A stretch of 5,515 bases of DNA from Acidobacteriota bacterium (GTDB taxonomy: Bacteria; Acidobacteriota; Thermoanaerobaculia; Multivoradales; JAHZIX01). The stretch covers positions 1 through 5,515 of the forward strand of contig JAGQSE010000752.1 in assembly GCA_020439725.1 (NCBI GenBank). Direction: 5' to 3'. Numbering within the stretch: the stretch's first letter is position 1; each line of letters opens with the position of its first letter. Positions 1 through 5,455 of this stretch are shown here, one piece after another. The notes beneath the pieces are model-generated. The model saw nothing but the letters and a program-made list of their open reading frames with translations. It did no database searches and was not told the DNA's origin. The translations under genes and the position numbers were made by a program.

Positions 1-537
1 GGCCGGCGCCGCAGGGCTCGCCTCGACCTCGAGGGTCACCCGGCGCCCGGCGTACTCGGCGAGGTCGGCACCGAGGTCGAGCCAGGTCGGGCGCTTCGGG
101 TCCTCCGAGCGGGCGACGCCCAGCACCTCGGTGGTCGTCCCGTCATGGAGCGTGGCCGTCAGCCGAAGGTCGGCGGGGCCTGTAGGCGAAGCACCCACCT
201 GAAGATGGGCCCCCTCGGGCACTACACCGGTCCAGCTCCAGGTACCGGGTGGCAGCACCACCGACGGTCTACGCTCGTAGTCCGTCTGCACCATCTTCAA
301 CCGCGGCTCTGCGGAGAAGTCGAGACCGGCCACCTCTCCCGCTCCGATCGAGTAGTCCCCCGAGGACACGGCCCGCTGGAGCGAGAGCACCTCGGGCGGC
401 GTCTCCTTCGAGCCACCGCAGGCGAGCGGTCCGAGGGTGACGAGCACCAGCACCAAGAGCCCGAACGCAGGATCGGTCCCGGCAAAGGGGGTTTTGGGCG
501 GTCGACGGCGAGCGGTCACGGGGCGGAGATGCTTCAT
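1..537 (-). CDS. Probable exported/lipoprotein with beta-rich domain, 3' end cut off by window
   Basis: The frame is open from the ATG at 537 through the window edge and gives 179 residues. A basic N-terminus (residues 1-15) is followed by a hydrophobic stretch (about 25-36, FGLLVLVLVTLG) and then PLAC-GGSKE, so Cys40 is a likely lipidation site. The lipobox is imperfect, with Pro at -3 and Leu at -2, and simple Sec cleavage or a membrane anchor remains possible. Residues 93-175 look like a beta-sandwich: VVLPPGTWSWTG, then alternating strands, then W152-x-DLGADLAEYAGRRVTLEVE. From memory, this W-D-L-x-YAGR-V-x-L pattern resembles the N-terminal domain of large secreted sulfatases or phosphodiesterase-like lipoproteins of Acidobacteria and myxobacteria. 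The catalytic part would be off the window, so this is only a hint. There is no clear Shine-Dalgarno sequence. A GATAAT box lies about 34 bp upstream of the start. The gene is divergent from the GNAT gene. Confidence 0.72.
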   Translation of the reverse strand, partial: MKHLRPVTARRRPPKTPFAGTDPAFGLLVLVLVTLGPLACGGSKETPPEVLSLQRAVSSGDYSIGAGEVAGLDFSAEPRLKMVQTDYERRPSVVLPPGTWSWTGVVPEGAHLQVGASPTGPADLRLTATLHDGTTTEVLGVARSEDPKRPTWLDLGADLAEYAGRRVTLEVEASPAAPA

Positions 538-570
538 GGGCGGGAGCCCCAGGCGGAGCGGGGCCGAGGC

Positions 571-576
571 ATTATC
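571..576 (-). promoter_or_regulatory. Candidate -10 box (GATAAT) for the lipoprotein gene
   Basis: On the minus strand the hexamer GATAAT matches the bacterial -10 consensus TATAAT at five of six positions and lies in one of the few AT-containing patches of this GC-rich DNA. Transcription starting about 7 bp downstream would give a 5' leader of roughly 27 nt before the ATG at 537. No convincing TTGACA-like -35 box is visible at 16-18 bp. The box overlaps the left arm of the inverted repeat at 571-593. Confidence 0.4.
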
Positions 577-593
577 TCAGACGCCGAGATGAT
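571..593. promoter_or_regulatory. Inverted repeat, possible operator in the divergent intergenic region
   Basis: ATTATCTC (571-578) and GAGATGAT (586-593) form an inverted repeat with 7 of 8 positions complementary and a 7-base centre (AGACGCC). It is the only clear dyad in the 538-659 intergenic region. Its left arm contains the candidate -10 hexamer of the leftward promoter. A repressor bound here could block the lipoprotein gene and possibly affect the GNAT gene. This role is inferred from position only. Confidence 0.35.
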
Positions 594-647
594 TTGCTTC
601 CGGGTTCCTGGGCTCGGGCGTGCCGCCCCACCGCTTCGGCCACGGGC

Positions 648-653
648 TAAGAT
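648..653 (+). promoter_or_regulatory. Candidate -10 box (TAAGAT) just before the GNAT start; possible leaderless transcript
   Basis: TAAGAT fits the TANNNT form of a -10 element and ends 6 bp before the ATG at 660. Transcription from the usual distance would therefore start at or next to the start codon. There is no Shine-Dalgarno sequence between the box and the ATG, which fits leaderless initiation. No recognisable -35 hexamer is present. Confidence 0.35.
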
Positions 654-659
654 AGGCCG

Positions 660-2030
660 ATGACCCAGCCCCCGCCGCCCACCGACGGCGACCTGGTCGA
701 AGACCCTCCCGGTTCCACCGTCGCGCCGGTGCCGAAAGCGGTCTTGCAGGCCCTCCCGCCGTCGCCCTCGCGGCTGCTCCTCGTCGGGGCGGATCGAAGG
801 CTCGGGGGCGAGCTTGAGGGGCTGGGCTATTCGGTGGCTGCCCGGCTCGAGCTCGACGAAGACGTCGCCGCGGCCCTCGGCCAGCTCGACGTCGACGGGT
901 CCCTCGTCGTCCTGCCGCAGCCGGGGGTCGTGCGGCTCCCCGAGATCGAAGCGTGCCTCGCCGAGGGCCATCAGCTCCTCCGATTCGAAAAGCAGCTCGA
1001 GGGTGGGTCTCGCTGGCTCGTGACCCGACGGGACCCCTACGTCGTCCGCGCCTATAGGCCTGGTGACGAGTCGCAGATCGTCGAGCTCTTCGCCGGCTCC
1101 TTTCATCACCGGCGACCGCTCGAGCACTGGCGCTGGGAATACCGCGACCACCCGCTGGGGGGGCCCTTCGTCAGCGCCGCCTTCGACTCCGGCGGCAGGC
1201 TGGTCGCGCACTATGCCGGCTACCCGGCGCGATTTCGCAAGGCCTCCGGGGAAGTCCTGTCGGCGTTCCAGATCGGCGACACCATGACCGTCCCCGAAGT
1301 GCGTCACGTGGGCCGGGGTCCGACCAGCCTCCTGGCACGGACCGGCCGGCACTTCTACGCGCGCTGCTGCACGGGCCGGGTTGCCTTCAACTACGGCTTC
1401 AACGTCGGCAACATCCAGAAGTTCTCGACCCTTTTTCTGCGCGCCGAACGGGTCGAGCCGGTGCCTTTCAGGCGGCTCTCGGGGCCTGCTCTCGATCGTC
1501 TCCGGGCACCGCGGCGTCGCTGGCCGTGGCACCGGATCCGGACCGAGGAGGTGCAGAAGCTCGACGAACGCTGGGACGAGCTCTTCGATCGGGTAGCCCC
1601 GAGCTATGGGCTCCTGGCTGAGCGGCGTTCGAAGAACCTTTCGTGGCGCTATCTCGAGCGGCCGGGATTCGACTACCGGATCCATGCTGCGTTCCGCGGT
1701 CGGCGACTCATCGCCTGGGGGGTGTTCGCACGCCGCGAAGAGACTCTCCGCTGGGGCGACCTGCTGGTCGATCCGGCTCACCCCGAAGCCCTCGCCGAGG
1801 TCCTCCGCTCCGCCCTCGGCGGCGAGGTCGGCTCCGGCGCCCAGTCTGTCGAGGCCTGGCTCCCCGATCGCCCCAGCTGGCTGAGACCCGGCTGGTCCGC
1901 CATGGGTTTCGAGGCGCTGCCGGAGCCCCAGGATCTGTCTCTGATGTGCGTGCCGTTCACCCGCCAGGGGGTCGCCGCCGAGCTTCGCCACGACCTCTTT
2001 TACACCTTGGGCGACAGCGACCTCTTCTGA
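660..2030 (+). CDS. GNAT-family acyltransferase with degenerate Rossmann/methyltransferase-like N-terminal domain
   Basis: This 456-residue protein has at least two parts. After a Pro-rich start, residues 38-125 look like a reduced Rossmann or class I methyltransferase fold. RLLLVGADRRLGGEL is a motif-I-like strand and loop, DGSLVVLPQ is a late strand, and GHQLLRFEK to SRWLVTRR form the closing strands. The glycine-rich GxGxG loop is lost, so SAM binding is doubtful. Residues 127-260 form a GNAT domain: YVVRAYRPGDESQIVELF, then HWRWEYRDHPLGGP, then the acyl-CoA loop R215-H-V-G218-R-G220, which fits R-x-x-G-x-G, then FNYGFNVGNIQKF. Residues 325-425 (LSWRYLERP, WGDLLVDP, GF) look like a second GNAT-like half. 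Such proteins often accompany surface-polysaccharide genes and may acylate an amino sugar, but the acceptor is unknown. The gene is convergent with the glycosyltransferase operon, with a 10-bp gap. The ATG at 660 is supported by position and upstream signals only. Confidence 0.85.
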   Translation: MTQPPPPTDGDLVEDPPGSTVAPVPKAVLQALPPSPSRLLLVGADRRLGGELEGLGYSVAARLELDEDVAAALGQLDVDGSLVVLPQPGVVRLPEIEACLAEGHQLLRFEKQLEGGSRWLVTRRDPYVVRAYRPGDESQIVELFAGSFHHRRPLEHWRWEYRDHPLGGPFVSAAFDSGGRLVAHYAGYPARFRKASGEVLSAFQIGDTMTVPEVRHVGRGPTSLLARTGRHFYARCCTGRVAFNYGFNVGNIQKFSTLFLRAERVEPVPFRRLSGPALDRLRAPRRRWPWHRIRTEEVQKLDERWDELFDRVAPSYGLLAERRSKNLSWRYLERPGFDYRIHAAFRGRRLIAWGVFARREETLRWGDLLVDPAHPEALAEVLRSALGGEVGSGAQSVEAWLPDRPSWLRPGWSAMGFEALPEPQDLSLMCVPFTRQGVAAELRHDLFYTLGDSDLF

Positions 2031-2040
2031 GGCCCGGAGC

Positions 2041-3147
2041 TCACCGGTCGGGGAACGCCGGCCGAGCGAAGGAAGCGAGCCCGAGCTCCTGACCCCGGGG
2101 ACCGACCGAGCGCACCCAGTAGCGGCCGGGGGCGAGGTCCCCCCAGATCTCCTCGGGAACGCACCAACGCCCCCCTTCCTGCCCGGCCTGGCGGTCGAGC
2201 CTTTCTGCCGCCGCGGGAAATCCGGTCGCGATCGGAGAGAGCTCGATCCACGTCGCGCCCGGGGCGAGCTCGAGGACCGGCGGTCGGTCAGCCGCCATGA
2301 GCTCTTCGGGGACCACGACTCGGGGTGGTTGGGGCTGGGGCGGCCGGACCATCTTCTCGAGCAGCGAGCTGAACCAGGCGCCGTAGAAGCGGCGCCGAAA
2401 GCGCTCGCTGCTCTCCGCGAACCAGCGGGCGGCCCGGGGCTCCGAGACGGCGCTTCGGTTGTAGCGATGGCGGGCGTGCGCCGCCGGCACGTAGACCGAG
2501 CCGAGGCGCGCCCGGCGGAGGCGCTCGAGCCAGTCGGTCTCCTCGAAATAGAGGCGGTACCCGTCGTCGAAGGGGCCGACCCGCTCCCAGGCGTCGCGCC
2601 GGAGGGTCAGCAGAGCACCGCTCAAGCTGTAGCTCGGGATCGGAGCATCGGCCTGCCAATGACGCCGCGCGTGCCGGCGCCAGCGGCGCCGCGCCATGGC
2701 GGCCCAGCCGTCGCCGCGGGACGCCAAAGCTGTCGCGGCCTCCCAGGTGCGGGTCCGCGGCTCCGCCGGTGGCAGCAGGACGCGGTGTCGCGAGTCCCAG
2801 GCGAACGCCGGTCCGGCCGCTGCAGCACCCGCTTCGAGGGCCTCGAGAAGCCGAGGAAAGCACCCTCTCCGGACCTCGACGTCGGGGTTCATGACGGAAA
2901 GGACCTCGGCGTCCGAGGCCGCGACACCCCGATTGAACCCGGCGGCATAGCCGCGGTTGGTGCCCGGCTCGAGGACCGTCAGCCCGAGGGCCTCGAAGAC
3001 CTCCCGGTCCCCCGCTTCGCTGCCGTTGTCGACCAGCAGCAGCTCGTGCTCGATCCCGGCGGTCTCGAGATCGTCGCGGAGGGCCGCCACTGCCGGCGGC
3101 ACGAGCCAGGGGGTGTGGTAGTGGACGAGGACGACCGCGAGCTTCAT
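2041..3147 (-). CDS. Family 2 glycosyltransferase, WbbL/rhamnosyltransferase-like, with C-terminal extension
   Basis: The protein has 368 residues. A GT-A catalytic domain fills about residues 1-265: MKLAVVLVHYHTP (first strand), LLLVDNGS (35-43, nucleotide-sugar binding), NRGYAAGFNRG (64-74), MNPDVEV (86-92, the DxD-equivalent metal site), SGALLTLRRDAW (176-187), and GPFDDGYRLYFEETDWLERLRRA (191-213), which carries the ExDW acid/base region. These are hallmarks of the WbbL-like GT2 subfamily, which transfers rhamnose or similar sugars in O-antigen or cell-wall glycan assembly. The donor and acceptor here are unknown. Residues 276-368 add a separate segment without GT2 motifs, apparently beta-rich. 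There is no membrane segment, so it is probably cytosolic or at the inner membrane face. The ATG at 3147 is chosen because it sits directly before the first strand. An upstream in-frame extension would overlap the GT4 gene and reads as Arg/Pro/Ser-rich non-coding sequence. The gene begins 10 bp after the GT4 stop and is last in the operon. Confidence 0.92.
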   Translation of the reverse strand: MKLAVVLVHYHTPWLVPPAVAALRDDLETAGIEHELLLVDNGSEAGDREVFEALGLTVLEPGTNRGYAAGFNRGVAASDAEVLSVMNPDVEVRRGCFPRLLEALEAGAAAAGPAFAWDSRHRVLLPPAEPRTRTWEAATALASRGDGWAAMARRRWRRHARRHWQADAPIPSYSLSGALLTLRRDAWERVGPFDDGYRLYFEETDWLERLRRARLGSVYVPAAHARHRYNRSAVSEPRAARWFAESSERFRRRFYGAWFSSLLEKMVRPPQPQPPRVVVPEELMAADRPPVLELAPGATWIELSPIATGFPAAAERLDRQAGQEGGRWCVPEEIWGDLAPGRYWVRSVGPRGQELGLASFARPAFPDR

Positions 3148-3157
3148 GATCGCCGGA

Positions 3158-4240
3158 TCATCCAAGGTCGGGCGTGGCGAGCCGGGTGCGGACCCGGCGA
3201 AGGGCCTCCGCCTCGCGGCGCCACCGGCCTTCGGCCACCCAGCGCATCGCCTTCTCCGCCGCCACGCTGGCGAGGTCCTCGCGGTAGCCGGCGGCGACCT
3301 CCAGGCCGGCCTTCCGCCGTTGCCGCCATTCGCTCGAGGAGCCGAGGAGCTCCTTGGCCGCACGAGCGAAGGCCAGGGGCTCGTCGAAAGGCACCAGGCG
3401 GGCCGCGGTGGCAGCATAGTCCGCAAAGCACGGGATGTCCGAGGCGATGACGGGAACTCCGCTGGCCATGGCCTCGAGGACCGGCAGGCCGAAGCCCTCC
3501 TGCTCCCAGGAGGCGGCGAGAAGCAGATCGCAACCGCGAACGATCTCCGCCGCCTGGTGGGGCGGTACGTGCGTGTGGAACTCGTCGGCCTCGAGAAGCT
3601 CTCGCTCGGCATCGGTCTGGGGCCATTGGCTGAGCCGTACCAACGCGGCGTCGATCCCCAGGCGGCGTAGCTCGAGCACCGCCTTGAGCGAGGTCTCGAC
3701 CCCCTTCCAGTCGATCTCGAAGGGAGAGGTGACGAGGATCCGTGGTTTCTTCGGCGCCTGCAGCCGCGGCCAGCGAGACGGCGTCCAGAAGGGTTCCAGG
3801 GGCTGGGGTACCACTCGTGAGGGGCGCTGGAAACGCTCCGCCAGGAGCTGCGACAGGTGCGGCGCCACCGTCAGGGCCGGCACGGGAAGCGCGTAGGCCT
3901 GGCGGATGGCGGCGTGGTCGCTCCGATTGTGCGTGTAGGAGCCCTCGAAGCCCTGACAGTAGTGGACGACCTCACCGGACGCCGCGGCCAGGGCCGGCTC
4001 GAGGGTGGTCCAGTAGGTGGCCACCGTCACCTGCGCGGGCGGCAGCATTCCGGGGCCAAAGTGAGAGACCTGGCGTAGCTCCGCTTCGACCTCGAACCAT
4101 GAGGGAGCCGGCGCCTTGCTCAGGATGGTGATCCGGTGGCCGCGGCGTGCCAGCAGGTTGGCTTGGCGCAGCACGACCTTGACGCCTCCGAAGAGCGCCG
4201 TGTCCTCCAACAGGTAGCAGACCTCGAGGACGTCGTCCAA
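3158..4240 (-). CDS. Family 4 (GT-B) glycosyltransferase, TTG start
   Basis: With the TTG start this is a 360-residue GT-B enzyme. The N-terminal half has VCYLLEDTALFGGVKVVLRQANLLARRGHRITILSK (about residues 7-42), the classic first strand, GG loop and RGH motif. VHYCQGFEGSY (about 92-102) recalls the Q-x-x-E region of WsaF-like rhamnosyltransferases. The C-terminal half has ILVTSPFEIDWKG (about 168-180, with the donor-binding Lys) and EGFGLPVLE (248-256, the E-x7-E motif), followed by AMASGVPVIASD. It should transfer a sugar from a nucleotide donor to a growing glycan. Donor identity is unknown, and rhamnose is only a possibility. An ATG at 4324 is in frame, but it would add 28 residues with an unlikely composition and overlap the radical SAM gene by 77 bp. 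The TTG at 4240 lies 7 bp after that gene's stop and directly before the first strand. The Shine-Dalgarno sequence is weak, so coupling to upstream translation is likely. Confidence 0.9.
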   Translation of the reverse strand: MDDVLEVCYLLEDTALFGGVKVVLRQANLLARRGHRITILSKAPAPSWFEVEAELRQVSHFGPGMLPPAQVTVATYWTTLEPALAAASGEVVHYCQGFEGSYTHNRSDHAAIRQAYALPVPALTVAPHLSQLLAERFQRPSRVVPQPLEPFWTPSRWPRLQAPKKPRILVTSPFEIDWKGVETSLKAVLELRRLGIDAALVRLSQWPQTDAERELLEADEFHTHVPPHQAAEIVRGCDLLLAASWEQEGFGLPVLEAMASGVPVIASDIPCFADYAATAARLVPFDEPLAFARAAKELLGSSSEWRQRRKAGLEVAAGYREDLASVAAEKAMRWVAEGRWRREAEALRRVRTRLATPDLG

Positions 4241-4247
4241 GGCTGGC

Positions 4248-5378
4248 TCAGCGCGGGTTGTGGCGCCGCAGGGCGAACTTGCAGTTGTTGCAGATGAAGT
4301 TGGCCGGCGCCTCCTCGAGACCATAGACCTGGCGCCGGGCCCGCGCCATCTCGGGTCCTTCCAGCACCTCGCGCACCGTGCTGCGGTTGAGGTCCCCCAC
4401 TACCGTGGTCTCGCTGTAGTCCTGGCAGCACAAGATGCACTCGGCCCGCGGAGTGATGTGCAGGTGCTGGAGTGGACGCGAGCCCATGTGGTCGCAGCCG
4501 CACAGCGACTTGTCGCGGTCGCGGGCGGTCAACCCCAGCTGTAGGTAACCGGCGCGGTCGTTGACGATCCACTGGCTGATCAGGAAGCGGGTGTCCTCGA
4601 AGCGCTCGCTGATGGCCTCGAAGTCCCGCTGGTGCTTTACGTCGCCGGTGCCGAGGACGACGATCTCCATCCGCTCGCCCACGGGCTTGTCGGCCGCGTA
4701 GTCGAGGTTCCGGAGCACCGTCTTGAGATGGTCGGCACCTCGTTCCTTGCCATAGCGCTCGCGGTCGATGGTCGACAGGTTGATCGACAGGTATCGCAGG
4801 CCGCCGAGCTCGACGAGCTGGTCCACGCGCTGCGGCGTGAGACCGCTGCCGTTGGTCAGCGTGGCAGGAGGCAGACCCGCCTCCTTGATGCAGCGGACCT
4901 GGTCGACGAAGCGCTTGTCGAGGGTCGGCTCGTTGTAGCTGATCATGAAGACCGCCTCGATCGGCTCTCCGAGCTCGGCGATCTGCCCGATGATCCGCTC
5001 GTAGGTCTCGGTCGGCATGAAGTGATCCTCACGCGGGTCGAGCGAGACCGGGCAGAAGTAGCAGGCCTGGTTGCACACCGTGTGGGCCTCGAGCGACACA
5101 TACTTGAGGCGATAGCGCTGGCTGACGTCCTCGTCGGCGGGGACCAGCCAGCCGTCTCTGGCGAGCGCGTCCGTGACCTCCGACGGGAGCTCTTCGAGGC
5201 CCTTTTCGGCGTCCTGCAGCGCACGCAGCGAAGCGTAGTGGGGGGCATCCACCACGAGGGTGAGGTCGGTGAGAGGGTTGTAGAGCCGGTCCTCCCCGAC
5301 GTGGAGGAAGGGGTTGAGGCGGAGCCGAAGACCTCGCGCAGGCGCCTCGACGATGGGCAAGGAAATCCCTGGGTTCAT
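4248..5378 (-). CDS. Radical SAM/SPASM-domain enzyme with N-terminal accessory domain, substrate unknown
   Basis: The 376-residue protein shows three parts. Residues 1-90 hold an accessory domain (LNPFLHVGEDRLYNP..LVVDAPHYASLRAL..LPSEVTDALARDGWLV) whose shape resembles the winged-helix or PqqD/RRE-like domains that precede some radical SAM enzymes. This resemblance is inferred by eye. The radical SAM barrel follows, with the [4Fe-4S] motif C102-x3-C106-x2-C109, the SYNEPTL segment (147-153) in the SAM-binding GGE position, TNGSGL (175-180) and LSINLST (197-203). The C-terminus is a SPASM/twitch domain with Cys 293, 295, 314, 317, 318, 363 and 366 for auxiliary iron-sulfur clusters. VVGDLNRSTVREVLEGPEM lies between them, as is typical of SPASM. 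Such enzymes modify peptides, proteins, or sugar and lipid substrates. The glycosyltransferase neighbours favour a glycan-linked role without proving it. The start is the ATG at 5378 with AGGA 6 bp upstream, and a stop codon lies in frame above it. The ATG overlaps the stop of a 26-codon ORF. Confidence 0.92.
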   Translation of the reverse strand: MNPGISLPIVEAPARGLRLRLNPFLHVGEDRLYNPLTDLTLVVDAPHYASLRALQDAEKGLEELPSEVTDALARDGWLVPADEDVSQRYRLKYVSLEAHTVCNQACYFCPVSLDPREDHFMPTETYERIIGQIAELGEPIEAVFMISYNEPTLDKRFVDQVRCIKEAGLPPATLTNGSGLTPQRVDQLVELGGLRYLSINLSTIDRERYGKERGADHLKTVLRNLDYAADKPVGERMEIVVLGTGDVKHQRDFEAISERFEDTRFLISQWIVNDRAGYLQLGLTARDRDKSLCGCDHMGSRPLQHLHITPRAECILCCQDYSETTVVGDLNRSTVREVLEGPEMARARRQVYGLEEAPANFICNNCKFALRRHNPR

Positions 5379-5455
5379 GGCCGATCCTGGACGGTATTCC
5401 GGTTCGAAACCGGTCTACCGGTGTTGGTGAGGAGCCCGCCATCGCGAGGGGTCAT
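5375..5455 (-). CDS. Possible 26-aa small ORF coupled to the radical SAM gene
   Basis: ATG at 5455 to TGA at 5375-5377 encodes 26 residues: MTPRDGGLLTNTGR, then a polar Asn/Thr/Arg-rich tail ending QDRP. Three things argue for translation. AGGAGGTG, a perfect 8-base complement of the anti-Shine-Dalgarno core, lies 5 bp upstream. Its ATG overlaps the preceding gene's TGA as ATGA. Its TGA overlaps the radical SAM gene's ATG, again as ATGA. I recognise no family. It has no hydrophobic segment and no Cys, Ser-rich or aromatic core typical of well-known peptide precursors, although a GG pair sits at residues 6-7. It could be a leader peptide that couples translation, a small partner or substrate of the enzyme, or a chance ORF, since stop codons are rare at this GC content. 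Confidence 0.4.
   Translation of the reverse strand: MTPRDGGLLTNTGRPVSNRNTVQDRP
5385..5388 (-). promoter_or_regulatory. Ribosome binding site (AGGA) of the radical SAM gene
   Basis: AGGA on the minus strand sits 6 bp before the ATG at 5378 and supports that start. The in-frame sequence above it runs only 12 codons to a TAG and has no other start codon. Confidence 0.55.
5390..5422 (-). repeat. Four iterated ACCG(G/T) units, with a hairpin, before the radical SAM gene
   Basis: Reading the minus strand, ACCGGT, ACCGGT, ACCGGA and ACCGTC begin at 5422, 5414, 5403 and 5395, spaced 8, 11 and 8 bases. The central part (5399-5413) is a perfect inverted repeat, CCGGTT-CGA-AACCGG, that would fold into a 6-bp hairpin with a 3-base loop. 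The hairpin lies 20 bases upstream of the radical SAM ATG, inside the 26-codon ORF. It could control access to the AGGA ribosome binding site or bind a protein. No function is shown. Confidence 0.45.

Noticed and set aside
145..663. 172-codon plus-strand ORF opposite the lipoprotein gene
   Set aside because: His/Arg/Gly-rich with no motif. It covers the divergent intergenic region and conflicts with the better minus-strand frame that has a signal-peptide pattern.
534..1991. 485-codon minus-strand ORF opposite the GNAT gene
   Set aside because: It is a shadow: Arg/Pro/Gly/Glu-rich with no recognisable fold. The opposite strand carries clear GNAT motifs, and the length is expected when GC-rich third positions remove stops.
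2045..2064. Stem CGGTCGG / CCGGCCG as a terminator for the GNAT gene
   Set aside because: It has one mismatch, no following T run on either strand, and lies inside the coding end of the GT2 gene. Such stems are common by chance at this GC content.
2329..3450. 373-codon plus-strand ORF opposite the GT2 and GT4 genes
   Set aside because: It crosses the boundary of two well-supported minus-strand genes and has low-complexity Arg/Pro/Gly composition without domain motifs.
3148..3612. 155-codon N-terminal extension of the GT2 reading frame
   Set aside because: It lies wholly inside the GT4 gene in another frame, is Arg/Ser/Pro-rich, and the GT2 fold begins exactly at the ATG at 3147.
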